Assembly (NCBI GenBank): GCA_020025535.1
Contig: JAHHRY010000001.1
Coordinates: forward strand, 186,001 to 250,000
DNA length: 64,000 nt
DNA from: Oscillospiraceae bacterium
Lineage (GTDB): Bacteria; Bacillota; Clostridia; Oscillospirales; Oscillospiraceae
Reading direction: 5' to 3'
Numbering within the stretch: position 1 is the stretch's first letter; each line of letters starts with the position of its first letter. This document shows positions 1 to 6,939 of this stretch, piece by piece. The notes under the pieces were generated by a model that worked only from the letters and a program-made list of their open reading frames with translations, searched no databases and was not told the origin of the DNA. A program made the translations under genes and the position numbers.

Positions 1-1957
1 GAGACAGGCCACGCTCCAGCATATTGTGGCAGTGCTTCATACGCTCCTCGTTGTCCTTTGCGATGCCGTCGGCAGAGCAAAGAGCGACACAGATAGCGTC
101 GTTGGCAGCAGCCAGGTCAATGTAGGAGATACGGGAGCCTGCGTCAGCAGAGTTGACGATGGGCTTGCCGTTGGTACGGTTGTAAACCTTGATACCAGCT
201 TCGATTGCGCGCTTGTTGGCGGTATCCAGAGCCAGAGGAACATTGTTGAAGTTCTCCTGCAGCAGCTTGACAGCCCACATCATACGCTCGGGACCGTCCT
301 TCTCAGCAGGTCCGATGTTGACGTCCAGGTAGGTAGCGCCGGCAGCGATCTGCTCAGCAGCACGCTTCAGGATAGGAGCGGGATCGCGCTCGTCCATAGC
401 CTTGCGGACAGAAGGAGCGATACAGTGGATTCTCTCACCGATGGTAACAAAGGTCTGAGAATCGGGGTTGTGGCCCTTGTAGTTGACACCCATGTCAACG
501 ACTTCGATCTTGGGCACCTTGGTAGCCAGCAGCTCGTCGAAGGACAGCTCCTTGACTTCCACAGCGGCGCCGGTAGCAGCCTTGGCGGCGTTCTCAGCAG
601 CGGCGGCAGCGGCAGCGGCCTCGTACTCCTTGTTCTTCATGTACTTGGGCAGCTGAACAGCCTCGGTAGGACCGACAACGACGTTCCAGTTGGGCAGCTT
701 CTCCTGAATTTCGCCCTTCATGACAGCGACCTTACCGGGAATGATCAGAGTACGGTTCTTGATCTTGTTCTCGATGTCGTTCTCCTCGAAGAACTTCTTG
801 ATGGAGGTGGAGGAGAACTTACCGGCAGCCCATGCAGTCAGAACGGACATACCGGAAGCGTCGGTAATCAGCAGGTTGACAGGAGTATTGGCGTGCTCCA
901 GTTCGCCGGAAACCAGGAAGTAGGTCAGAGCGAAGTCAACGGTCAGGCAGCAGGGAGCATTCTCGTCAGCACCGTTGAGGGGGTAGATCTTGGACTCCAC
1001 CTTCATGGGCTTCTGAGGATCGGTGAAGATGTTCTGACGCAGGCCGTACAGAGGCAGAGCCTGAGCCATGGACATATTCTCCATAACGATGATGGAAGCG
1101 TACTTCTCAACGAACATGGCTGCGTATGCAGTCTGCAGATGGGAATCGCCCTTGGCGATACGGGTCAGGTTCACGATGGAAGGATAGCCGAAGGAACGGT
1201 CGCCGTCCTTGATGGCGGTACGACGGACCAGAACAGCGTTTGCCAGAGTCTCCTTGGCAGTCTTGCCGGTGACATCCAGAACCAGGTTCTTGTTGCCCTT
1301 GGCTTCCAGATTCTTTACGGTATCATACAGATCGGAGATATTCTCGGCGTAAACGCCCAGAACCACGCCGGCCTCAGCAGCAACAGCGTTCATAGCTTCC
1401 CAGTTGGCAGGAGTTGCGCCGTCCAGGATGGGCTTGGAATCCTTGCAGACAGCCAGAGCAGCCTTGGCGCACTCGACATCCCAGCATTCCAGGATCAGAG
1501 CACGGCCGGTAGCGGCAGCCTTTTCCACCAGCTTGGTGTAAACAGCGGGATCGTTCTGTGTATTGGAAACGAATACGGTTTCCACATACATACGCTCGCT
1601 GATACGGTCGTAGTCAACCTTCTGCAGATCAGCCAGCTTGCTGTCCACTTCCTCGTCGGACATACCGGTAGAAACAGCAACTGCGAACAGGTTCTTATTG
1701 ACCAGAGTTTTCTCATGACGGAACAGAACAGTTTCGCCGCCCATCTTCAGATCCTTACCGAAGGTAATGGTCTTCATAGCAGGAGCGGTAGCTTCGTTCA
1801 GAGATGCCTTTGCCTCTTCGGAGAAGTACGGGCACTTATCGATGGAAGCGGCACCCTGAGCCACTTTCATACAGAATGCCATACAGGTGGGGCATCCGCA
1901 TTCCTTACAGTTCTTCTTAGGAGACATCTTAAAGATGTCAAGACCTTTCAATGCCAT
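1..1957 (-). CDS. acsC: AcsC-AcsE fusion (corrinoid/Fe-S protein large subunit + methyltransferase), partial
   Basis: The N-terminal ~445 residues match the gamma subunit of the corrinoid iron-sulfur protein, which carries the methyl group to CO dehydrogenase/acetyl-CoA synthase. The start MALKGLDIF is followed by the [4Fe-4S] cysteines C17, C20, C25 and C42. After the AcsC C-terminus (motif IIPGKVAVMKG) comes an Ala-rich linker of about 50 residues. From G507 (GERIHCIAPS, then DERDPAP and LDVNIGPA) the same frame reads as a pterin-binding methyltransferase of the AcsE type. The frame is open for 652 codons and runs off the window, so the C-terminus is unseen. The start ATG at 1957 has a GGAGG site and lies 20 bases after acsD. 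Separate acsC and acsE genes are the usual arrangement in acetogens such as Moorella; the fusion is what is odd. It is the last visible gene of a metF-cooC-acsD-acsC transcription unit. Confidence 0.9.
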   Translation of the reverse strand, partial: MALKGLDIFKMSPKKNCKECGCPTCMAFCMKVAQGAASIDKCPYFSEEAKASLNEATAPAMKTITFGKDLKMGGETVLFRHEKTLVNKNLFAVAVSTGMSDEEVDSKLADLQKVDYDRISERMYVETVFVSNTQNDPAVYTKLVEKAAATGRALILECWDVECAKAALAVCKDSKPILDGATPANWEAMNAVAAEAGVVLGVYAENISDLYDTVKNLEAKGNKNLVLDVTGKTAKETLANAVLVRRTAIKDGDRSFGYPSIVNLTRIAKGDSHLQTAYAAMFVEKYASIIVMENMSMAQALPLYGLRQNIFTDPQKPMKVESKIYPLNGADENAPCCLTVDFALTYFLVSGELEHANTPVNLLITDASGMSVLTAWAAGKFSSTSIKKFFEENDIENKIKNRTLIIPGKVAVMKGEIQEKLPNWNVVVGPTEAVQLPKYMKNKEYEAAAAAAAAENAAKAATGAAVEVKELSFDELLATKVPKIEVVDMGVNYKGHNPDSQTFVTIGERIHCIAPSVRKAMDERDPAPILKRAAEQIAAGATYLDVNIGPAEKDGPERMMWAVKLLQENFNNVPLALDTANKRAIEAGIKVYNRTNGKPIVNSADAGSRISYIDLAAANDAICVALCSADGIAKDNEERMKHCHNMLERGLS

Positions 1958-1977
1958 TGTATGTATCCTCCTTCCGA

Positions 1978-2919
1978 CTAGACAAGTTCAGTAATGAACT
2001 TCTTGATGGCTGCAACTGCATCGGGGTGACGCATGATGACAGCGTCAGCGCCGCCGATCAGGTCAGCAGAAGCGGTAGCCACTTCCATGTTGATGGCGCG
2101 CTCTTCACAGTTGCCCCAGGCGGGCTCGTCTTCTTCGGAAGCAGAGGACTCCTTCACGCTCCAGGTATCGGGAGATACGGGGGCGATGATGGGCATCTGC
2201 AGGTCGGCATCGGACTGTGCCAGAGCGGCGGCGCGAACGCGGTCCAGAGTGGAAGCAACATACTCGTAGCCGTAGCCGACAGCGGCGGTGCCGATGTTCA
2301 TAACGATATTCTGAGGAGCGATGGACAGGCCCTTCAGCATGATGTTCAGCTGCTTGGCCAGGTTGATGTCGTCAGCGGTCTCAGCGCCGACCTTCTGGCC
2401 GTAAGCCAGAGCGACGGAAGCGCCGACAGTCTTGTAGTCCTCGGAGCGTGCGGACATAACCAGAATGTTCTTGCCCTGCAGAGCTTCGGAGATCTTGGAG
2501 AACAGCTCGCCGTCCTTCTCCATGTTCTTGCAGCCCATGATGACGATGGGCATGGTGATTGCTTCGGCGACAGCAACTGCGTCTGCAACGCACTCAGCGG
2601 TGGAACGATTCTCACCGTTGGGGTCAGCGGATTCAAAGTGCAGGCAGATGAAATCGGCACCGGGCATGGTTTCGGCCTTCTTGGCACGCTCAGCCATGGT
2701 GGTGCAGCCGGCATAGAATTCCTTCAGGCCGGGAGCAGTCCACTCGTTAGCCAGGTCAGAGATTTCCACGCCGATTTTCGGTGCATTTTCGATGGGTGCA
2801 TCGAAAGTGTAGAAGGGCAGCACGTTCTGGCCGCCGATGACAACAGCCTTGTCACCGGTGCCCAGGGTCACGGTATTGATCTTACCGTTGAAGGGCTGCG
2901 TCTTGGGAACGAAAGACAT
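1978..2919 (-). CDS. acsD: Corrinoid/iron-sulfur protein small subunit AcsD
   Basis: This 313-residue protein matches the delta subunit of the corrinoid iron-sulfur protein, a TIM-barrel partner of AcsC. The heterodimer shuttles a methyl group from methyl-tetrahydrofolate to acetyl-CoA synthase in the cytoplasm. Typical segments include VIGGQNVLPFYTFDAP near residue 28, FICLHFESADPNG in the middle and MNIGTAAVGYGYEY in the C-terminal half. Length agrees with the family (about 310). It lies between cooC and acsC in the same direction and ends 20 bases before acsC, so co-transcription is likely. The 165-base gap upstream, toward cooC, contains a long hairpin. Confidence 0.93.
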   Translation of the reverse strand: MSFVPKTQPFNGKINTVTLGTGDKAVVIGGQNVLPFYTFDAPIENAPKIGVEISDLANEWTAPGLKEFYAGCTTMAERAKKAETMPGADFICLHFESADPNGENRSTAECVADAVAVAEAITMPIVIMGCKNMEKDGELFSKISEALQGKNILVMSARSEDYKTVGASVALAYGQKVGAETADDINLAKQLNIMLKGLSIAPQNIVMNIGTAAVGYGYEYVASTLDRVRAAALAQSDADLQMPIIAPVSPDTWSVKESSASEEDEPAWGNCEERAINMEVATASADLIGGADAVIMRHPDAVAAIKKFITELV

Positions 2920-3016
2920 GTTAATTATCCCCCTTGTGATTTATGGTTTAAAATTTTTGCACACTTAAAAAATATATATACCGGAGCATCGGCTTTGCTC
3001 GCCCTCGGGCGATACA

Positions 3017-3058
3017 GGTATCGACCTCCACGAAATGTCCCGTGTGGGAGCCGATACC
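3017..3058 (-). promoter_or_regulatory. Intergenic hairpin between cooC and acsD
   Basis: The arms GGTATCG (3017-3023) and CGATACC (3052-3058) enclose a second imperfect stem made of CTCCAC and GTGGGAG, giving a long interrupted hairpin. A smaller palindrome (CCGGA, TCCGG) lies just beside it near 3069-3082. No T-run follows in either direction, so this is not a standard intrinsic terminator. It may affect mRNA processing or stability between cooC and acsD, which is inference. Confidence 0.4.
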
Positions 3059-3084
3059 TATACCGGCCCGGATATGTCCGGTTA

Positions 3085-3855
3085 TTACAGTCCGATGGAC
3101 TGCATAATGTTCTTCAGGGCCACCTTGACAGGGTTGCTGTCGGGCAGCTTGGCGGAAGGATCGCCATTGCAGTCGCAGAGGTAGATGGCATCATCCTGAG
3201 GCAGCACGCCGAACAGAGTCAGTCCGTGCTTTTCGATCTCCTCCCGGACGCCATCTTCCAGAACACCGCCGGGCGCGCGGTTGATGATGAGGCCCATGCG
3301 GCCAGGGTTCAGCTCCATATCCTTGATCATTTCGGCAATTCTGGCGACAGCCTGAACGCCGCGGCGGGAGCAGTCGGAAATCAGCAACATTGTGTCCACA
3401 TGAGGCAGCGTACCACGGGCAACGTGCTCCAGACCCGCCTCGTTGTCCATGACAACATAGCGGTAATTCTTGGCGTACTTGTCCACCTGGGTCTTCAGAA
3501 CGCCATTGACGTAGCAATAGCAGCCTTTGCCCTGGGTCCGGCCCATAACAATCATGTCAAAATCGTCCTCTTCAATCAGGGCGGAATTGAACTTAAACTC
3601 TGCATAATCTGCCTTGGTCATGCCTGCCGGAACAGTTCCCTTCAGCTCCGCCTGAGCCATTTCCTCACGAATATCACCGAGAGTGGTATCTACCTCCACG
3701 CCCAGCACTTCATTCAGGTTAGAGTTCGCATCGGCATCTACGACCAGCAGAGGTCCCTGACCTTTTTTACACAGGTAATCGATCATCATGCCACAAGTAG
3801 TGGTCTTTCCTACGCCGCCCTTACCGGCGACAGCAATGGTATGTGGTGTTGCCAT
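3085..3855 (-). CDS. cooC: CooC/AcsF-type nickel-insertion ATPase
   Basis: A 256-residue P-loop ATPase of the MinD/ParA fold. The deviant Walker A motif is GKGGVGKTT near residue 9. A CxC pair (GKGCYCYVN, near residue 110) corresponds to the metal-binding cysteines of CooC, which matures the nickel centre of CO dehydrogenase or acetyl-CoA synthase. The start ATG at 3855 is preceded by AAGGAG; an upstream in-frame ATG at 3879 lacks a ribosome-binding site. Its place between metF and acsD supports a role in assembling the carbonyl branch of the Wood-Ljungdahl pathway. Whether it serves CODH, ACS or both cannot be told from the sequence. Confidence 0.88.
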   Translation of the reverse strand: MATPHTIAVAGKGGVGKTTTCGMMIDYLCKKGQGPLLVVDADANSNLNEVLGVEVDTTLGDIREEMAQAELKGTVPAGMTKADYAEFKFNSALIEEDDFDMIVMGRTQGKGCYCYVNGVLKTQVDKYAKNYRYVVMDNEAGLEHVARGTLPHVDTMLLISDCSRRGVQAVARIAEMIKDMELNPGRMGLIINRAPGGVLEDGVREEIEKHGLTLFGVLPQDDAIYLCDCNGDPSAKLPDSNPVKVALKNIMQSIGL

Positions 3856-3937
3856 AAGCTTAATTCTCCTTAGAATCAATCATGAAGGCCGGACAAATGC
3901 TCCATCCCCAATGGTTCATCCGTTCTGTCTTCACTTT

Positions 3938-3972
3938 GTTATCTCCTGTCCTCCGGGAGGACAGGAGATAAC
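3938..3972 (-). repeat. 17-bp perfect palindrome between metF and cooC
   Basis: Two perfect 17-base arms (GTTATCTCCTGTCCTCC and its reverse complement) surround a single central base. As RNA this would form a very stable hairpin just after the metF stop codon. It lacks a T-run on either strand. The core TCCTGTCCTCCGGGA recurs without its second arm near 6870-6885. It could be a processing site or 3'-end stabiliser for the metF message. Confidence 0.55.
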
Positions 3973-3980
3973 CTATGTAC

Positions 3981-4910
3981 TTAGATCAGGTCCAGCAGGC
4001 CGGCTTCCTTGGCGATGTAAGCGACATCGTCGTACTTGTTCAGTGCGTACAGGTGGATGCCGTTGATACCACAGGCACGGTACTCATCAATCTGGTTGAT
4101 GGTGTACTCGATACCAGCCTCACGGAAGGCTGCCTTCTTGCCGGCCACGTCTGCGTCGAAGGGTTCAGCGCAGAAGGGATCGGGGAAGATCCAGTTCTTG
4201 GAAATGATTTCGCACAGAGCGCGAGGCATGACGCAGCCGTTGCGGCTCAGAGCCATGTTAATGGTGGCCTTCTGGTCCAGGATGGGCATGATACCCACGT
4301 CCACGGGCATCCAGATGCCGGCTGCACGGATAGCATCCAGCCAGTAACGGAACTGATCCATATCCCAGCACAGCTGAGTCATGATGTAGTCAGCGCCATT
4401 GTCCTGCTTCTGCTTCAGGAAAGCGATATCAGCCTCCAGGCTGCGGCACTGAATGTGGCCCTCGGGAGAACCAGCAACAGCGATGGTGAACTTATCACCG
4501 AACTCCTGACGGACGAACTTAACCAGCTCGGTTGCGTAGTGCAGGTCACCGCCGGTACCGTTCCAGCCGAAGGGCAGGTCGCCGCGCAGAGCCAGCATAT
4601 GGTTGATGCCATGATCCAGATAGTTCTGCAGCTGCTCCTTGATGCCTTCCTTGGTGTTGCCGATGCAGGTGAAGTGGGTAACACCGGTGGTCTTGCCGTC
4701 CTTAACGATTTTGTCCAGGACTTCCAGGTTCTTACCGACATTCGTGCCGCCAGCGCCGTAGGTGCAGGAAATGTAGTCGGGGTTCAGAGTGTACAGCTGC
4801 TCCAGAACGCCGCCCTTGCCGCACAGCTTTTCCATGCCAACGTCAGTCTTCGGAGGGAAGACTTCGAAAGAAAATGCATTACGATTGTCGAAGATTTCCT
4901 TAACAGACAT
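3981..4910 (-). CDS. metF: 5,10-methylenetetrahydrofolate reductase MetF
   Basis: A 309-residue MetF. The N-terminal FSFEVFPPKTD motif carries the catalytic-site glutamate, followed by YISCTYGAGG, LALRGDLP and MTQLCWD, all standard for the FAD-binding TIM barrel. It reduces methylene-THF to methyl-THF, the methyl donor for the AcsE/AcsCD steps encoded downstream. ATG at 4910 is chosen because of an AGGAGG site 8-9 bases upstream; the longer frame from 4952 begins inside that leader. It is the first gene of the leftward cluster and has its own promoter. Acetogens often carry metV beside metF; no metV is visible here. Confidence 0.93.
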   Translation of the reverse strand: MSVKEIFDNRNAFSFEVFPPKTDVGMEKLCGKGGVLEQLYTLNPDYISCTYGAGGTNVGKNLEVLDKIVKDGKTTGVTHFTCIGNTKEGIKEQLQNYLDHGINHMLALRGDLPFGWNGTGGDLHYATELVKFVRQEFGDKFTIAVAGSPEGHIQCRSLEADIAFLKQKQDNGADYIMTQLCWDMDQFRYWLDAIRAAGIWMPVDVGIMPILDQKATINMALSRNGCVMPRALCEIISKNWIFPDPFCAEPFDADVAGKKAAFREAGIEYTINQIDEYRACGINGIHLYALNKYDDVAYIAKEAGLLDLI

Positions 4911-4995
4911 TTTTTCATTACCTCCTGTGCAATTAATCAATTGCGTATTCACATTTATCTTTTAGGGCAGACTCCGCCCATATCGATACAGTCAT

Positions 4996-5024
4996 ATCAT
5001 ATCATATATATCGAATGATTTCAA
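4996..5024 (-). promoter_or_regulatory. Promoter of the metF-cooC-acsDC cluster
   Basis: On the minus strand a -35 TTGAAA (5019-5024) and a -10 TATGAT (4996-5001) are separated by 17 bases. Transcription would start near 4989, about 80 bases before the metF ATG. A perfect Spo0A-box 9-mer lies upstream at 5101-5109 but may be coincidental. Confidence 0.6.
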
Positions 5025-5115
5025 CTTATATTTTCATGTACGCCCGTTTTTCAGCTTTTGTAACCATAACGCAGACCGCATATAAACGGGAGCATATATT
5101 TTCGACAAATAGTGG

Positions 5116-5144
5116 TTGAATTTCCCGGTTGTGTTTGTTATAAT
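5116..5144 (+). promoter_or_regulatory. Promoter of tRNA-Gly
   Basis: A -35 TTGAAT (5116-5121) and a consensus -10 TATAAT (5139-5144) are spaced by 17 bases. The tRNA begins 12 bases after the -10 element. Confidence 0.75.
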
Positions 5145-5155
5145 GACCTCACTGT

Positions 5156-5229
5156 GCAGGGTTCGTATATCGGTAATACAACGGCTTCCCAAGCCGTGAA
5201 GGCGGGTTCGACTCCCGTACCCTGCTCCA
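5156..5229 (+). tRNA. tRNA-Gly (anticodon CCC)
   Basis: A cloverleaf can be folded by eye. The acceptor stem pairs GCAGGGT with ACCCTGC. The anticodon stem is ACGGC/GCCGT with loop TTCCCAA, giving anticodon CCC. The T arm is CGGGTTCGACTCCCG. The discriminator base is T, as expected for glycine tRNAs, and CCA is encoded (5227-5229). The final 21 bases of this gene are copied twice more downstream. Confidence 0.93.
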
Positions 5230-5594
5230 AGAAGGACACATCCGCAGGATGTGTCCTTGCTTTTATTTTCGGGAGTCGAACCCATTCTATCCGACAGTCC
5301 GGCGGACTGTCGGGCGCTGCCCGACGGGCGGCGCTTCCCTTATTTTCGCCCCGGCGAAAATGCTTATCGACTCCCGTACCCTGCTCCAAAAAAGGACACA
5401 TCCGCAGGGTGTGTCCTTGCTTTTATTTTCGGGAGTCGAACCCATTCTATCCGACAGTCCGGCGGACTGTCGGGCGCTGCCCGACGGGCGGCGCTTCCCT
5501 TATTTTCGCCCCGGCGAAAATGCTTATCGACTCCCGTACCCTGCTCCAAAAAAGGACACATCCGCAGGATGTGTCCTTGCTTTTATTTTCGGGA
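5209..5594 (+). repeat. Tandem repeat of the tRNA-Gly 3' end and its terminator
   Basis: The last 21 bases of tRNA-Gly (CGACTCCCGTACCCTGCTCC plus A) occur at 5209-5229, 5368-5388 and 5528-5548, a period of 159 then 160 bases. Each copy is followed by the same terminator hairpin; the stem of copy two has one base changed. Between copies is a 107-base element (5270-5376 and 5430-5536) that looks identical in both and is full of palindromes. The element begins CGGGAGTCGA and ends TCGACTCCCG, so its ends are inverted copies of the tRNA T arm. After the third terminator the sequence diverges. Reading frames across this stretch are artefacts of the repeat and not genes. Confidence 0.85.
5232..5269 (+). 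terminator. tRNA-Gly terminator
   Basis: The stem AAGGACACATCC / GGATGTGTCCTT with loop GCA is followed by GCTTTTATTTT. Near-identical copies recur at about 5391-5429 and 5551-5589 within the tandem repeat. Confidence 0.8.
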
Positions 5595-5624
5595 GCCGAA
5601 CCCACAATGTCCAACAAATCAGGA

Positions 5625-5660
5625 AAAAGAGGGCACCCGCTCGGGTGTCCTCTTTTCGTA
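5625..5660. terminator. Bidirectional terminator between the repeats and the DUF436 gene
   Basis: AAAAGAGGGCACCC and GGGTGTCCTCTTTT pair around a GCTC loop, with A-run and T-run on opposite sides, so it can stop transcription from both directions. Confidence 0.7.
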
Positions 5661-5671
5661 AGAAAAATCAA

Positions 5672-6217
5672 TTACATATCCTGATAGATTGCACGGGGAC
5701 CGCCCACATACTTGGGACGGGTACGGGCGCAGAGGATATTGGCCTCACCAATCTTCTTCAGGCTCACCCGGACGGGTACTGCCACGCGGCGCAGGTGCAT
5801 ACCAATAAGCGTGCCGCCGATATCGATTCCGGCCTCGGCAGAGATGGTCTCCACCGCCACAGGATCCCGGAAGGCATTCCAGGCAGTCACGGCAAAGGAG
5901 CCGCCTGCATGAGGCTGGGGCTTTACATTGACAATCTCATAGCCGCGGCTTTCCGCCACTTCCCGCTCCAGAATCAGAGAGCGGTTCAGATGCTCGCAGC
6001 ACTGGACAGCCAGGTTAATACCGTGCTCCTGCAAAACGGGGTAAATACCCGCAAACGCAGCCTGAGCAGCCTCCATAGAGGAGCCCTTGCCGATCCGCAA
6101 ACCAACCATTTCGCTGGAAGAGCAGCCCACAACCATCAGCTGACCGGGTTTCATTTTGGCCTGTTCCAGCAGTTCAGTCACAACTGTGCGAGCCTGTTGT
6201 GTAATCTCTTCGCACAT
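5672..6217 (-). CDS. YwlG-like DUF436/UPF0340 family protein
   Basis: A 181-residue protein resembling the UPF0340 family (B. subtilis YwlG). Conserved-looking stretches are VVGCSSSEMVG near residue 39, AVQCCEHLNRSL in the middle, and VKPQPHAGGSFAVTAW and IDIGGTLIGMHLRRVAVPVR in the C-terminal half. The biochemical function of the family is not known to me. ATG at 6217 follows an AAAGGATG site and begins 7 bases after the stop codon of the ECF transporter gene, so the two are very likely one operon. A longer frame to 6286 overlaps the upstream gene and is not favoured. Confidence 0.8.
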   Translation of the reverse strand: MCEEITQQARTVVTELLEQAKMKPGQLMVVGCSSSEMVGLRIGKGSSMEAAQAAFAGIYPVLQEHGINLAVQCCEHLNRSLILEREVAESRGYEIVNVKPQPHAGGSFAVTAWNAFRDPVAVETISAEAGIDIGGTLIGMHLRRVAVPVRVSLKKIGEANILCARTRPKYVGGPRAIYQDM

Positions 6218-6224
6218 AAAAGCA

Positions 6225-6758
6225 TCATCCTTTCCAAACTCTTTGCCGCAGTGCCGGTACACAGTACAGCAGGCGGAACAATACAACAGAAATCACAACG
6301 CCGAAGGCACCCTGTACCAGGTCGGCAGGAATGCCGGCGGCAGCACCAAGACCTGCCTTCAGTATGGTAGCCTTGTAAGCAAAATAACCCAGAGCCATAA
6401 ACACTTCCGCAGGCACGGTGCAAATCACCAGCCGCAGGACGGAAGGCTGCTTATCGTGCTTATAAAAAACTTTCAGCAGCATGCAGGAAATCAGAGCCAC
6501 GCAGCCTTTGATCACAAAGGTGCCGGGTGCATAATAACCGTAACCGCTGAGAAGGTCAGCCAGTGCAGGTCCCATGCCGCCGGCAACGAAGCCCCAGACC
6601 GGTCCCAGCACAAAGCCGGCAAGGATAACAACTGCATCGCCCAGGTTTATGTAGCCGGTAACCGTCGGTATCTGAATAACAATGGTTGCCACATATCCCA
6701 GTGCGGCAAACATAGCTGCCAGCACCAGCCGGCGGATGGTCATATTGCGTGTATTCAT
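6225..6758 (-). CDS. ECF transporter S component
   Basis: A 177-residue integral membrane protein with about five or six hydrophobic segments. NLGDAVVILAGFVLGPVWGF followed by GGMGPALADLL is typical of substrate-binding S components of energy-coupling-factor vitamin transporters (the DUF1393/ECF-ribofla_trS-like group). S components bind one vitamin or precursor and dock on a shared EcfAAT module, which is not encoded in this window. The substrate cannot be deduced from the sequence. It is followed within 7 bases by the DUF436 gene. A 33-base inverted repeat lies in its 5' leader. Confidence 0.8.
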   Translation of the reverse strand: MNTRNMTIRRLVLAAMFAALGYVATIVIQIPTVTGYINLGDAVVILAGFVLGPVWGFVAGGMGPALADLLSGYGYYAPGTFVIKGCVALISCMLLKVFYKHDKQPSVLRLVICTVPAEVFMALGYFAYKATILKAGLGAAAGIPADLVQGAFGVVISVVLFRLLYCVPALRQRVWKG

Positions 6759-6790
6759 AAGAAAAATAACGCTCCTTTATTTAATTTCAT

Positions 6791-6823
6791 TTTTAATCAT
6801 ACTCTCTTCTGATATGATTAAAA
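6791..6823. promoter_or_regulatory. 11-bp inverted repeat in the ECF gene leader
   Basis: Perfect arms TTTTAATCATA (6791-6801) and TATGATTAAAA (6813-6823) are separated by 11 bases. A TATAAT on the minus strand at 6840-6845 would start transcription close to this site, placing the repeat at the start of the ECF gene transcript. This position suits a repressor operator. The regulator is unknown. Confidence 0.5.
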
Positions 6824-6939
6824 GTGCCAATTTAAGAAAATTATATAAGACCAGATTTTAAGTGTTCTAATCCTGTCCTCCGGGACATACCCTGTAGCAA
6901 ACCATGGCAGGAGCCATCTCCTGCCGAAGGAGGCTGGCT

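Noticed and set aside
26-1981. A 651-codon open frame on the plus strand opposite acsC
   Set aside because: It is the exact codon-aligned complement of acsC. It stays open because acsC avoids TTA, CTA and TCA codons; its translation is low in complexity and matches no family.
1951-3873. A 640-codon plus-strand frame opposite acsD and cooC
   Set aside because: Mirror of two well-supported genes; it crosses the intergenic hairpin and has no ribosome-binding site.
5209-5594. CRISPR array
   Set aside because: Only three copies, the unit is about 159 bases, the intervening sequences are identical, and no cas genes are present.
5112-5684. Overlapping open frames with repeated peptides across the tRNA-Gly repeat
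   Set aside because: They arise by reading the tRNA tail and hairpin repeat; peptides containing GSRTR-like strings are typical spurious calls around tRNA genes.
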